DNA of 64,000 nucleotides. Origin: Eustoma russellianum. Its lineage: Eukaryota; Streptophyta; Magnoliopsida; Gentianales; Gentianaceae. Under the pieces are notes generated by a model that made no database searches, was not told the DNA's origin, and saw only the letters and a program-made list of their open reading frames with translations. Both the position numbers and the translations under genes were made by a program. Positions 11,002 to 22,918 of this stretch are shown here, one piece after another. Numbering within the stretch: the stretch's first letter is position 1; each line of letters starts with the position of its first letter. Location of the stretch: assembly GCA_036186865.1 (NCBI GenBank), contig AP025051.1:22660370-22724369 (forward strand). The letters are read 5' to 3'.

Positions 11002-12206
11002 TGTAACTTTTGGTAATTTGGAATTTTTAGACTATTTGGTATATTAGTTTCGAATCTTCGACATTTGGTATCGTTTGAAAATTACTTAATTTCGGAAAAC
11101 ATTTGGAAATTGTTTTGGAACATCAAACCTTTAAAATCGTGCATTGCATATTTTGGGAAAATGCGCCCTTGCATGGAAAATAGATCACTACGCTAGATTG
11201 GTTCCGAAGAAACAGGCTGTTCAAGCATATTGGCTATTTTGGTATATAAAACGCTAGGACACATTTGACCGCCAATTGGACCGACATGCACATTTGGTTA
11301 TTTTGATTGGCCGCCTGTGACACGTTTGACCAATTGGGGCATCAATTCGTAAGTCTTGCGATATAAGTCACTTGTACGGAAAATGCCAAGGCCTTTGCAT
11401 TGAAAATCGATTCGATATTTGGATATTTGGACATTTGATAATTGGACTGGTTTGGAACCAGATATCGTATTTTGATTTGGACATTTGATCGAATCGTTTT
11501 GTATCGAATATCATTTGGTTTTAGAACTTGGAAACTTTGGAATTTTGGTATCGAACTTTGCATCGCATCGATTTGGAAATTGCATCATTGATTTTGGACT
11601 TAGACTAACATTTGATTGGCTGTCGTTTGGTTTAACTTAGTCATTGGCCTACGTGTTGACTTTGTTGTTTGACTGTCATAGGGGCAGAATGGTGAATTCA
11701 TTTGTGAATGAAAAGCATGATATTTTCTATATTATTATTTATTTTTGTTACACTTGCTTCTCCATGTATGATCCCGTGGTAGGTATATTAAAGTTACTTG
11801 ATGGGCGAATTGTCGCTCATACTACATCTTCCTATATTTTTCAGATTCGCAGGATTACAAGATAGTCTACGTCGAGGGTGATTTGGACCGAGATAGCTGG
11901 TTTGCTGGTGGCCATTGTGGATATTTCTGAGGATGGGCTTAGAATATTTATGATTTTACAGATTTCGTACATTGTTGGAATTTAGACATTTATTTCATTC
12001 CAGACATTGCATTTTATTTAGTTTGACCTAGACTTTTGTACAGAATTTATTATTTATGATGATTTCGTTATTTTGACTTCCTCTGACATCGATTTGTGTC
12101 ACATAGTTGACATGTTTTTGTATCAATTTCGACGCCTTGTATTTTCCTTAGCGAAATATGGCGGGTGAGTCGTTCCGCGTACTAGGGCTTGGGACGGGTC
12201 ACTACA
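11002..12206 (+). mobile_element. 5' LTR of Tekay-type Ty3/gypsy element D
   Basis: The LTR end is firm: it ends CACTACA at 12206, directly before a primer-binding site. The start is a guess at TGTAAC (11002). The 3' part matches the inverted fragment at 1096-1632. The U3 side is rich in ATTTGG-like words. The terminal ~110 bp carry the Tekay hallmark: a CGACGC block, the hairpin at 12139-12159, then GGCGGGTG. Downstream is the broken gag of the same element. Confidence 0.7.
12139..12159 (+). promoter_or_regulatory. Terminal LTR hairpin, Tekay family D
   Basis: A 21-nt hairpin with arms GTATTT and AAATAT, 47 nt before the LTR end. It is the D member of a structure found at the same distance in LTR families B, C and F. 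Confidence 0.65.
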
Positions 12207-12222
12207 GTTGGTATCAGAGCAT
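12207..12222 (+). promoter_or_regulatory. tRNA-Met type primer-binding site, Tekay D
   Basis: TGGTATCAGAGC at 12209-12220, two bases after the LTR end. It is complementary to the 3' end of initiator tRNA-Met, the usual primer for plant chromoviruses. Confidence 0.85.
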
Positions 12223-12539
12223 GGCTCTAGATCCACGACAGAAACGTAAATTTAGGCCATGATCTTAGAAGTTAAGTTACGATTTTGTCCCTAAGTTAAT
12301 ATTTTACACAATCATTTGATATTAGGTGTTGACTTTAGAATTAGGTTTTGAACATTAAACTTAAGTGATGATCGCGCGAGGCATGCATACATAGTTATAC
12401 TATGCGTTTTAGTTGCTTCTTTTGGTAAGTTTAAGTTTCACCTTCCGTTTACCCTTACTCCACTATTGCACTTTATGATTAATTATTTTAAGATCATAAA
12501 TGTTGGTAAATTGTGCATAACTATATTGTTACAGCATCA

Positions 12540-13383
12540 TGCCATCGAGGAGAGATCATAATGGTGATGGTAACGACAACAATCAGGGTGCGGTGCCTCA
12601 GACCTTGACAGACACGTTGATGGCCATAGTGTAGTTGTTGGCCCAGCAACAGAACCAGCCATCACCACCTCCTCCACCACCGCAGATGGGTCTTCGATTC
12701 TTCTATCAGGAGATAAAAAGGGCCCATGTTCCGACGTTCAAAGGCAATACAGATTCCGACAAGGCAGAGGCTTGGATCAAGGAGGTAGAGAATAACCTCG
12801 GGTTGCTACAGGTACCCGAAGAGATCTGGGTTGAAGTCGTTACACCGTTCCTACTGGAAGAGGCTGAGGAATGGTGGAATGGATTAACGCTAAACCTCCC
12901 TCAACAGGTTTTGTGGCATCAGTTCCGGGAAGAGTTCTATGATACTACGTGCCAGCAATAGCGATCCTTCAGAAGATGGCTACTTTCCAGGCTCTGACAT
13001 AGGGAACCATGACGGTATCAGAGTACTCCGACAAGTTCCACGCTCTGGGAAGATTCGTCCTATCCACCAAGGCAGACACCCGTCTGAAGATGCTGAAGTT
13101 CGAGACAGGTCTTAATTCTTGTATCCACTAAACGCGAATGCGAGGAACTTTGGAGAGCTGTTGGAAGCATGCCACCAGTTCGAGGCGTACCTGCAACAGG
13201 TGGCAGCAGAGGAGAAGAGCAATAGGCCCCGAGAAGAGAGCAACGGTAGTGGACCCAGAAGATGGATCAAAGTGCCAAAGATGAGTCAGGAAGATCTACC
13301 GCAGCAGAAGCGGCCCAAGATCAATCCGCAAAATATAATTCCTACCTGCCCTATATGCAACCACCAGCACATTGGGGAATGTA
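12540..13383 (+). pseudogene. Tekay D gag (frameshifts, stops, 3' end lost)
   Basis: Starts at the ATG at 12540 with MPSRR, like the gag starts of Tekay B (33969) and F (58701). An amber codon follows at about codon 32. After a Gln/Pro-rich linker comes the conserved capsid core: LRFFYQE, WIKEVE, EEWWNGL at 12860-12890, then FREEF. Frame changes near 12958 and 13120 separate it from the rest of the core (SEYSDKFHALG near 13020 and RRWIKVPK near 13255). The zinc-knuckle part is missing: at about 13383, just after HIGEC, the sequence changes to a copia element. The product would be a virus-like-particle protein; this copy is dead. Confidence 0.8.
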
Positions 13384-13385
13384 CA

Positions 13386-16240
13386 GGCTTGGGCATTCAT
13401 CTCACCCAAGGATGGAGGAAGCTCACAAGCTTGATAATTGTATACTAGTTCATGATAAAACTGATGCTTGTACAATTTGCCCTGTAGCTAGTATGAAAAG
13501 GAGTCCATTCCCAATGTCTGAGTCTGTAACTTCTGAGCCTTTTCAGTTGATTCATGTTGATATCTGGGGGGCCTTACAGGCACCCCGCCATGTATGAGCA
13601 GAAATATTTCCTCATAATTGTTGATGACTACTCACGTTATACTTGGATTTATTTACTCAAGAATAAGTCTGAAGCTAGGCTTATCACTCAGAGTTTTTGT
13701 GAGTTTGTTTTTACTCAATTTGAGACTAACATAAAAATCTTGAGTGACAATGGCCAAGAGTTTAAAATGGACCCTTATTACACGAAAAAGGACATTATTC
13801 ATCAAACTTCATGTGTAAACACGCCACAACAGAATGGGGTGGTTGACAGAAAACACCAGCATATCCTGAATGTTTCCAGGGCATTAAGGTTTCAAGCCAA
13901 TCTATTTATAGACTTCTGGGGGTTTTGTGTTCAATACGCAACCTATCTGGTTAACATCTTGCCAACCCCTCTCTTGAAACATTCTTGTCCTTATACTATG
14001 TTGTATGGTGCCAAACCTGCTTACAAAAATCTCAAAGTGTTTGGGTGCCTAGCATTTGCCTCATATACAAATCCTCACAAAGCCAAGTTTGCTCCCAGGT
14101 CAATTCCTTCAATATATCTTGGACTTCCTCACTCTACTAAAGGTTACATTCTACTCAATTTAGCCACTAGAAAAGTCTTCATCTTAAGGGATGTTCAGTT
14201 TCATGAACATACCTTTCCCTTCTCTTCTGACTCCAAGCCACAACCTTGTTCATCTGATATGTGTTCATAACCTAATATATAATCGCATGCTACACTCTAT
14301 CATCAGAATGTCACAATGCCAAATCCCATTATTACAAACTCCCCAACCTCAGAAAGTCATCATTCAATTTCAGAAAATCTACCAAACTGTGAATTGCTTG
14401 GGTTCCAAATAGCTCAGCTATGAAACAATCTGTTACACCTACTGAAAATATGCTGAATTCTGATGAGTCAATTCATAGTGCATCACCAACTGAAATTTCA
14501 CATCCTCAAGGGACTCTAGAAATCATTCTGCCCATACAAGCTTCTTCACACCCTACTAGACAGAGACGTCCACCAAGATACCTAAATGATTGTTATTGTA
14601 ATTTGCTGCATTCACCTACTTCTTCATTCTATTCTGTTTCATGTTCTACTCCATACCCTATTGAGACATACATGACGTTTGATGCATTAGCTCCTAATCA
14701 TAGAACATATGCTCTTAGTATCAGTTTGCAACAGGAACCTTCATCTTATCAGCAGGCTGCCATGTCAACTACTAGCAAGAGGCAATGCAACAAGAACTGG
14801 CTACTTTAGAAGCTAACCACACCTGGTCTCTGGTGACTTTACCCCCTGGCAAGACTCCAATAGGCTGCAAATGAGTTTATAAAGTAAAGCATAAGTCATA
14901 TGGTACCATTGAGAGGTATAAAGCCAGGCTTGGGGCAAAGGGATACACCCAGCAGCCTGGAATTGATTATACTGAGACTTTTTTCCCTGTTACAAAAATG
15001 ACTATTGTTATATTGCTCTTGGCAGTAGCTGTTGTCAAACAGTGGCATGTGCATCAACTGGACATTAACAATGCCTTCTTACATGGTGACCTTGATCAGA
15101 AAATATACATGTCTGTCCCAGAAGGCTACTCTACTGTGCCCCCTCATATTGTTTGCAGATTACACAAATCTCTCTATGGGCTCAAACAAGCCAGTAGGCA
15201 GTGAAATCCTAAGGTTACTGCCTTTCTACACAATCAGGGTTATGTTCAATCAAAAAATGATTATACCATGTTTGCGAGACAGACATCTGCTGCTTTTTCT
15301 GTGCTTCTTATATATGTGCATGATATCATTGTGGCCAGTAATTCATTGGATGCCATCACTTCTCTTAAAGCCACATTACATCAGACATTCAAAATCAAAG
15401 GCCTATGATCTCTCAAATACTTTTTAGGTTTGGAGGTTGCTAGATCGCAGGGGGGATCTCAATATACCAGAGAAAATATGTTGTAGAGCTAATACAAGAA
15501 GCAGGTTTTCTGGGTGCCAAGCCAGTTAGTACTCCTATGGAACAACACCTTAAACTTTCACATAATGACTCTCCCCTGGCTGGGGATGTATCTGGATGTA
15601 GAAGGCTGATAGGCAAGCTATTGTAGCTCACCATTACCAGGCCTGATATATCATTTGCTATACAGCAACTTAGTCAGTTCCTAGACACTCCTATTGAGCT
15701 ACAGGTTCAAGCTACACATAGACTCTTGAGATACATTAAGGGCACGGTTGGTCAAGGATTACTGCTTCCTAGCAAAGGGGACCTGAGGCTCAAGGCTTTT
15801 GCAGACTCTGACTGGGGAGGTTGTTTGGAGACAAGAAGGACAGTTACAGGCTACGCATGTTCATTGGAGATGCCTTGATATAACGGAAGGCAAAGAAACA
15901 AACTACTGTTTCTAAGTCATCATCTGAGGCAGAATATAGGGCCCTAGCATCAGCCACTTGTGAGGTTCAGTGGATATTGTATTTGATGAAAGATTTGGGG
16001 ATTAGCCAAGATCAGCCTGTTGAGATTTTCTATGTTAATAGAAGTGCATTTTATATAATGGAGAACCCTTTCTTTCATGAAAGAACAAAACATATAGAGA
16101 TTGACTGTCATATTGTTAGAGAACAGTATCTGGAAGGAGTAGTGAAACCTATGCCCTCATAACACAGTACCAGCTAGCTGATGTTTTCACAAAGGCTCTA
16201 GATTCAAGGAGGTTGCACAACCTGACTTCAGCCTTAGGAG
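13386..16240 (+). pseudogene. Copia E polyprotein remnant (integrase, RT, RNase H)
   Basis: The integrase core is open at 13554-14270: an HVDIWG block, VDDYSRYTW, LSDNGQEF and PQQNGVVDRK give the DDE-type pattern. A spacer and RT follow at about 14760-15700: YTETFFPV, QLDINNAFLHGDL, SLYGLKQAS. The RT metal-binding block reads YVHDIIVAS near 15310, where copia RTs have YVDD, so a catalytic Asp is changed to His. RNase H with ADVFTKAL lies near 16177-16200. At least five stops and several frameshifts break it. Lineage cannot be fixed by eye; Ale/Retrofit-like is a guess. Confidence 0.8.
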
Positions 16241-16276
16241 TGCAAAACATATTCCTGAAGTCGGGATTTGGGGGGG

Positions 16277-16840
16277 TGTTGAAGATAGAGCAAAGAGGTT
16301 GGAGGAAGGCACAAGCTCTAGCATGGAAGCAGCGTGCCAAAGCTAACGTGCCAAGGACAGCCTGCCAACACAGCGTGCGTCGTGCCAACACAGTCAGCGC
16401 GCTAGGCAGAGCATGCTATCATGCCAGTGCAGTCACTATACCAGGCAGAGCATGCCATCGTGCCAGTGCAGTCACCATACCAGGCAGAGCATGCCATTGG
16501 ACGAGACATTGCTGAGATGAAGTATAAGGGGAATCAGACATTGACAGTGGGCGTGATACAGGAGTAGTAGCATTCACGTGTGGCAGTAGAGGGGTGGCCT
16601 ATCATCTTTAGCTGGAGAGATAGCCTAGTGCCACGCCGGATTAATGGCAATTACTTAGTTGTTATGTAGTAGACTATATGATTAGCTCAATTGTATTCAT
16701 AGCACGTGTGTTATTCATTTTCTAGTAGATTCTATTCATGTAGTACATAAGCTGAAGGTGTTGTAGACAAAAAGAAATTCTTGGAATATCAAATCAATTT
16801 TTCCATAAACAGTTTCTTTTTCCATATGCTCTCTCTGGCG
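16277..16840 (+). mobile_element. 3' LTR of copia E
   Basis: Starts TGTTGAAG at 16277, right after the polypurine tract GATTTGGGGGGG. The 3' boundary is uncertain because there is no second LTR to compare; 16840 is a rough limit. It contains a 39-bp tandem repeat (16403-16498). Confidence 0.6.
16403..16498 (+). repeat. 39-bp tandem repeat in the copia E LTR (about 2.5 units)
   Basis: Units start at 16403, 16442 and 16481, share GGCAGAGCATGC and GCCAGTGCAGTCAC and differ at a few positions; the third unit is partial. A degenerate GTGCCAA-rich stretch precedes them (16335-16400). Confidence 0.75.
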
Positions 16841-17728
16841 CAAGTCGTTGGCGCCATTTTTGGCAATTCAAACTTCTCCACTTTGATTCTTTGAATTGTT
16901 GTCTATTTTGTTTGGGATTCATTGTGATCGATATTATCTTTGATCTTGTGTAAAATCTTGATGTAATTTGGAGATTTATCACAAGCATAATACCAAAATA
17001 CGAACTTTTAGGTATAAATGAAATAAAAAGAATATTCTTAGAAGATATATGTAGAAAATAAAGAAAGAAAGTAAAGGTATATGTAATGTTAAGAAAAGTG
17101 TACAAAGATGCAACTTTGGTATATTTGTTTATGTATTTCTTTATGATGATCATCAAGTATGCATCTTCTATGGCATTTTGATTTTCATATGTTTTATGAT
17201 CTTGTTTTTAGCATGTTTATATATGCATCATAAGCATGACTAACATACTTGGTCACAAGTTTTGTTTTTGATGATCATCATCTTATATACATACATACAT
17301 ACATACACACGGCCACAAGGCCATTTTTGGCATCTTAATTGAGCTTCATCATCCATTTTCAAAATGTGTATGTAAATGATGTTTATGGCTCGAAAAGTTC
17401 ACTTTTCATGGTTTGTATCATTTTTATGGATTATGTGTTTCATTATGTTCTTACTCTTGAAAATAAACATGTTGATGGAAAATAATACATACAAGGTTAA
17501 TAAATACATATTCAACTCATAATATGTATATAAAATGAAAGAAAGATAAGATTCAAGTGGTTTTGTGAATACATATATTTATCGTCCATAAGGCCTAAAT
17601 AAAGATAAATAAGGTGTGACATGTTAAGAAACTATATATGTAAACATAAACATATATACATACACGGCCAAGAAAAATTTTTGAAGTTATAAATGAATTA
17701 TTAAATGTTATATATAGGCATAATATTG

Positions 17729-17773
<45 letters not shown>

Positions 17774-17799
17774 TGTACATACATGGCCTAAGGCCTATT
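16841..17799. other. Unassigned AT-rich sequence, possibly U3 of the next LTR
   Basis: No gene found. It contains repeated CAYACAYGGCC blocks near 17310, 17660 and 17780, a (CATA)n run near 17290 and an (AT)n run at about 17733-17769. Given the usual 2-2.5 kb LTR length in Tekay elements, part of it may belong to the LTR ending at 18999. Confidence 0.4.
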
Positions 17800-18999
17800 C
17801 ATGTTGCATAAATAAAATTTTGAAAAACTACTTTTACCGCATCACATGTTTTAAAAGTTGATCCGCGTACAAATAATAAACACGATAAGATTGATTTCAA
17901 CGACACATGTTTATCTCATGTCTATGATTATGTTATGTTATGGTGCGCTGTTTTGACATCGGGACTGCAGTGGTAGGTGTCAGGGGCGTATGTCTTTCTT
18001 AAGACCAAGCGTAACAGCAGGTCCGGGACACGGGATCTGTGCCATAACGTGTAACCGTTATGACATGTATTTATGTTTTTTGATGTACATGTACTATATG
18101 AGGAATCATTTGGTATGTCGTGCAATATTATTCTTATGCACAGTGCTATAGCCATTAATGAAAAATGTTATATCTTCATGTTTATGAAAATGACATGTTA
18201 TGCAAGTTTATGGAAAAGTCAGGTTATTTTTATAAAAAGTCAAGTTTTATGCATCATATTATGAACATGTTACCTTAGGGTACTTTTAGAATATTTTTAA
18301 GTTTACGATGTCATTAGGTTGATCAAGGTAAGATTTATGCATTGAAAGTGTAGTTGCTATAAGCTTATGACCTTAGTTTAGGATATGGATTAGAATATAA
18401 GTATGGACATGTATGTGATGTTTATAGATTTAGGTAGAAGATTTATGATTCTTATGTTATGATGCTAAATTCTTATGTATTGCATGTTGCTTACTGTATT
18501 TATGTTATGGTGCTTTATTTGTTAAATGGAGATGCATTTTATTATGTTCATTATCATGTTTATCATTACTTTATTATACCGTCTCCCCATGCATGATCCA
18601 CATGACGTAGCTAGTATGACTACTTGCAGGGCAATTTCGTTTTATCGCTCATACTTACTTCTAATAACTTGCAGAGGATAGGGTCCCCGAGATTGGATAT
18701 ATAGGTGACGAGCCACGAGTAGAATACCCGTGAGAGATATGTACATCAGGACTTAGTTGTTGAGACCGATTTATCGTATTGTATTTGTATCATCTGGGAC
18801 ATCGGATATTTTGGACTTGTGCTATTTATGATGATTTGTGCGTTATTTATTGTTGTATGTTTATCTTTATGTCGCTTCTGCTATATCAATTCATGCTTCA
18901 TGTCAACATGCACATGTATGTATCGACGCCTTGTACTTCTCGTAGTAGAGTACGACGGGTGCACCAGGCCAAAACCCTAGTTTAGGGCGGGGCGCTACA
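17800..18999 (+). mobile_element. LTR of Tekay family C (copy 1)
   Basis: About 18480-18999 matches the 3' half of the Tekay C LTR at 52080-52611, and the copy ends in GCTACA at 18999. The upstream part does not match that copy by eye, so the start is uncertain. Local hairpins include CATAACG/CGTTATG around 18042-18062. The terminal hairpin is at 18933-18953. A degenerate primer site follows, so this is a 5' LTR. Confidence 0.65.
18933..18953 (+). promoter_or_regulatory. Terminal LTR hairpin, Tekay family C
   Basis: A 21-nt hairpin with arms GTACT/AGTAC, 46 nt before the LTR end. The second family-C copy is at 52545-52565. Confidence 0.65.
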
Positions 19000-19243
19000 G
19001 GCATGATATCGGAACCCAAAGGGATTGATGTCATGGACATATAGTATGTTTCTTTATAGGCCCGAGTGTAACACCTTGTCAAGGGCAATGAATCTCCAAT
19101 ATATCGAGTAACCATTAGTTTATTTACATTATGATGTAACATGTGGACTCATCGGGATTCATATTTTGTACATGTGACTATAGGGGGGATTATTCCGTTA
19201 CTATTACGATATCATTCGCATGTAAGGTAAAGTGATGTAGCCA
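19000..19243 (+). other. Degenerate primer site and leader remnant of the Tekay C copy
   Basis: GGCATGATATCGGAACCC at 19000-19017 resembles the TGGTATCAGAGC primer site with several changes. About 220 bp of untranslated leader follows before the RTE tail. No gag start is left. Confidence 0.45.
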
Positions 19244-19395
19244 TCATATCAATCAATCCATCAATCAATCGAACCCAGTATTTCCCAACGACAGCAAAAG
19301 CTATCGCTAGGGTCTGGGAAGGGTAAATGGCAGGCAAACAATACCTCTATCCCAAAGGATAGAGAGTTTGCTTCCAGTGAGACCCCCGGCTCTAT
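19244..19395 (-). mobile_element. RTE LINE 3' tail fragment
   Basis: Matches the 3' tail of the RTE at 3700-3800, sharing CCCTAGCGATAGC and the GGTCTCACTGGAAG block. It ends in a (TTGA)n-like microsatellite at 19244-19270. At its right end it has replaced the first ~14 bases of the copia A 5' LTR. Confidence 0.75.
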
Positions 19396-19806
19396 GATTG
19401 ATGTGCAGAAATAAAATGGATGAAGACAGAGTGGAAAACATGCTTTTAATGGCTTGACCATTCTTTGGGGCATTTCATTGAACACCTGATCGAAAGCGTC
19501 GAACATGTTTTCCAGGGATAATTTCAGTTTGTCATTGTATATATTTATGTTTATTCATCTTCTTATCCTCGTATACAGATCATACAGTAGTAAAATCATC
19601 ATTTCAATGATTGATAGGCTGATTACCTGATTAAATTTTGTTAGAAACTAATCGTTAGAACTAGTCTTGTCTTGGAGGTTATAGCCGTTAGCTCCTTGCT
19701 CCTACTCTTGTATATATATGTGTATACGTCCGTGTATGTAAAAGGAAGTGAATAAGATACATTTTTTTTTATCTCATTTATGAAGTTCTTACATATTTGA
19801 ATTCCA
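19396..19806 (+). mobile_element. 5' LTR of copia element A (first ~14 bp lost)
   Basis: Matches the 3' LTR at 30613-31038 from its base 15 onward and ends in TTCCA at the same place. The lost start was replaced by the RTE tail. By eye the two LTRs differ at roughly one position in 15-20, so the insertion is older than Tekay F. Confidence 0.85.
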
Positions 19807-19808
19807 TA

Positions 19809-19821
19809 TTGTATCAGAGCC
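19809..19821 (+). promoter_or_regulatory. Primer-binding site of copia A
   Basis: TTGTATCAGAGCC, three bases after the LTR end, tRNA-Met type with one change from the usual TGGTATCAGAGC. Confidence 0.75.
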
Positions 19822-19867
19822 ATTGTTTGCTCTTTGAAAAATTCTGGAAATTTTTTGAATTTCTTGA

Positions 19868-20955
19868 TTGATCATCATCTTCTTCTTGTACTTCTGTATT
19901 GTGTCTGAGAAATGGAATGCATTAGAAGTGAAACTCCAGCAGTTCATCTGGAGTTATATCATCACAGCCTACATTGATTCAACTCCTATCACAATCACAA
20001 ATCACAAACTAAATGGGAATAATTATCTACTGTGGTCTTGTGCAGTAAAAATGTTCATTACGCGGAAAGGCAAAGAAGAGTATCTCAATTCTGACACAGA
20101 TATTCCTAATGAAACTGATGCTCAAGTCAAAATATGGAATGTTGAAAACTTGATGATTATGTCATGGTTAATTAGATCAATGAGAATAGAGGTGAGTGAT
20201 AATTTCATTCTGGATTATTCAACTGCTGAAATCTGGAAAGCAGCTCAAGAAATGTACTCAACTGGACAATGTCTCTGAATTCTATGAACTTGATACCATA
20301 CTCCATGACATCAAGTAGGGAGATTCACCTGTGAGTATTTACTTTGTACAACCCGAATGAATTTAGCAACGAATTGATGTGTTTGATACTTACAAATGGC
20401 CAAATTAAGAGGATGACAAGATGTACACGAATATCACTGAAACCAAGAGAATGTTTAGATTCTTAGATGGTTTAAATAAGGAGTTTGATGCTATTTGTGG
20501 GAGGATTCTAGGCACCAAGCCTTTACCTTCAATGAACAATGTCTTCTCTGAAATTAGATAGGAAGAGAACATGATTAAGTTAATGATGAGTTCAACATCT
20601 TCTGAAAGTGTTGCAATGGTTATTGATAGTTCAAAAACTGAGCAAACAGATCCTATTTCTACTAAAGTTGCCTCAAGAATATATGTACCCTCAACTCCAA
20701 ACTATAACAGAAGACCAGCTGATACCAGATACTTCTGTAATTTCTGTAAGAAATATGGTCATACTGAGGATAGGTGTTTCCATAAGTATGCGAAGCTACA
20801 TTCCAAGCCTACTGGAACATGGAGACCCTCAGATAATCCATCATAGAGGACTCAGTCTTCTAATGCTGGAAACTCTGGCAGCTAGAGAGGATCAAGCCCA
20901 AACCTGAAGAGCTACTCAAGCAATTGTGCTCAGGGACCTTCTGATATTCCACTTC
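19868..20955 (+). pseudogene. Copia A gag
   Basis: The N-terminal gag (UBN2-like) is open at 19868-20278 with a LNGNNYLLW block and a MSWLIRSM block. It is then broken by stops and frame changes. A further open stretch at 20571-20846 holds a CCHC zinc knuckle (CNFCKKYGHTEDRC) at about 20733-20780. This is a nucleic-acid-binding structural protein of a Ty1/copia element; non-functional here. Confidence 0.8.
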
Positions 20956-20963
20956 AGAGTGAG

Positions 20964-22133
20964 TTGGATTCTATATTCAAGTTCATGAAAGCACAATGTT
21001 CCAATGCTAAGCCTCTTGATATAAATCATGAGGCTATTCAGGCAACCATGGTCATCTCTTGTAATAAATCTAAACTTCAATTTACATGGATTGTTGATTC
21101 AGGAGCTACTCATCATATTACAGCATCTAACAACTCAACTCATGTAAAGATAGCTAATGGTACTGAAATTAAAATTGGTGGAACTGGACATATTCAACTT
21201 ACAAATAAACTTAAACTAAAGAATGTCCTGTTCATTCCTGGACTAAGCTTCAATTTGATCTCTGTTGGTAAGCTTACTGAAGACAATGATTGTGATGTCA
21301 GATTCTCAACTTCTGCTTGTTGTTTTTCAGGATTCTCCAAGAAGATGATTAGCAATGTTATCAAAGTTAATGGACTCTACAAATTGCAAGCTAATGATTC
21401 ATCATCTCTCAGTAGTCAAATTAGGATTGAAGTCTGTACTGCATCTAGTAGGAGTACTAAGAGTATTTTTCTTAGGCATAAGAGATTAAGACATCCTAAC
21501 TTCTTATTTCTCAAGAGGCTTATGCCAAATATATTTTTGGATATCAATTAAAAGGAATGATTCTATGAATCTTGCCAATATGCTAAAAGTTGTAGATCAT
21601 CTTATCCTAGAAAGAATTACACTTGTAATCATCCATTTAGTCTCATCCATTCTGATGTGTGGGAGCCTTCCAGGGTGGCCAACATCAATGGTGCACAATG
21701 GTTTATAACCTTTGTGGATGATCACACTAGGATGACTTGGTTATATTTGATGAAATATAAATCTGAAGTAGGAGATATAATTAAATGGTTCATTGCTATG
21801 GTTAAAAATCAATTTGAATGTCCTATCAAAACGTTTAGGACTGATAATGGTCGTGAATATCTAGAAAAACAACTGAAGGGGTATCTTCCTGAGAGAGACA
21901 TTCATCATCAAACATCCCACACCTATACTTCTTAGCAAAATGGGATTGCTGAAAGGAAAAATAGAAATCTCCTAGAAGTGACAAGGTCACTTATGATGTC
22001 TATGAATGTTCCAAAGCACTTCTGGGGTAAAGGTGTTCTAACCGCAACTCATTTAATTAACAATATGCTTCTCGAGTCATTGAGTTTAAAACCCTTAAAG
22101 ATATGCTTTCCCAAGTTTATCCTATGTCTAACA
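20964..22133 (+). pseudogene. Copia A protease and integrase (N-terminal part of pol)
   Basis: The protease active site is IVDSGATHH at about 21090. The GAG-pre-integrase motif (KRLRHPN) is near 21480. The integrase core contains SDVWEPS, FVDDHTRMTWL, FRTDNGREY near 21837 and QNGIAERKN near 21937. Stops lie at about 21549 and 21933. The gene is interrupted at 22138 by CRM-like element A and resumes at 27842 (or 28521 in the duplicated copy). Confidence 0.85.
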
Positions 22134-22138
22134 TGTTG
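22134..22138 (+). repeat. Target-site duplication TGTTG, left copy
   Basis: Identical to 27837-27841 on the other side of CRM-like element A. A 5-bp length is typical of Ty3/gypsy integrase. Confidence 0.8.
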
Positions 22139-22246
22139 TGATGCGCGGATGTCACGCCTCGTACGGATCGTCTCCTTTAACACTTGGATCCTTAACGGTT
22201 GTAGGCAAGAGTTTAACTCCCTCCTAGCCGTTGATCACCAAGGTTT
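22139..22246 (-). repeat. Inverted copy of the 3' LTR (U5) end
   Basis: Matches the reverse complement of 27729-27836 at 106 of 108 positions and starts exactly at the element terminus. The match stops at 22246, where gag sequence starts. The normal LTR start of this family is TGATGAGG (26369), not the TGATGCGCGG found here. Confidence 0.9.
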
Positions 22247-22918
22247 GTGCCTCAATTTTATGAAAGAACTATGATTCAAAGACTAACCCAACTCAAGCAG
22301 GGAAATAGAACTGTTGATGAATACTATAAAGAAATGGAGTTGTTGATGATGAGAGCACAGATTGATGAAAGAGAAGATGCTACCATGGCACGGTTTCTAG
22401 AAGGACTGAACAAAGAAATTGCCCTTCCTGTGGAGTTGCAATCTTGTGCAACCTTAGCATCGATGGTACACTTGGCAGAAAAGGTGGAAAGACAGTTGAG
22501 GAGGCCTTCAACACAAGGTAATATTCGGCCCTCTACCCAACCCATGAACAGGTTTAGCACACGACAGAATCCACTGTTTACACGGTCAAGCCAAGCTCCA
22601 CACCGTCCACCACCACCATTTCAAAGCCGTGTGCAGCAGCCACTACACCGTCCACCTCAGCAGCAAGGTCGTACACCACAAGCTCCCTCCCGAATCGACA
22701 AAGGCAAACAAAAGGTTAGTGAACAACCTCAAGGTAAATCTTCTAACTCTTCTAGCAGATCTAGGGACATTAAATGCTTTAGATGTCAAGGTTTAGGTCA
22801 TATTGCATCTGAATGTCCTAATGTTAAACGTATCATGTACATAGAGGAGAGTGGAGAGTATTATTCTGATTCTGAGCATGAAGAGGAAGAGCATGTTGAC
22901 GAGTGAGTAGAAGAGAAT
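22247..22918 (+). pseudogene. CRM-like A gag, 5'-truncated
   Basis: Begins mid-gag with PQFYERT, then the chromovirus core (RTVDEYYKEME and TMARFLEGLN). A Pro/Gln-rich stretch follows, then a CCHC zinc knuckle (CFRCQGLGHIASEC) at about 22776-22817 and an acidic tail. A TGA at about 22904 lies between gag and the downstream pol frame, which continues in the same frame from 22919. This could be a normal gag/pol boundary or a mutation. Roughly 150-200 N-terminal residues are missing relative to family members (estimate). Confidence 0.8.

Larger units (their letters stand above)
13384..16840 (+). mobile_element. Ty1/copia element E, 5'-truncated
   Basis: Copia order (integrase before RT): GAG-pre-integrase RLGH motif, integrase, RT, RNase H, polypurine tract and a 3' LTR starting at 16277. 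The 5' LTR, gag and protease are missing. The left junction lies inside the Tekay D gag with only a few bases of possible microhomology, so it looks like an illegitimate-recombination joint rather than a clean insertion. Confidence 0.8.

Noticed and set aside
16213..16515. 100-codon frame rich in CHRASAVTIPGRA repeats
   Set aside because: It is the 39-bp tandem repeat in the copia E LTR read in one frame.
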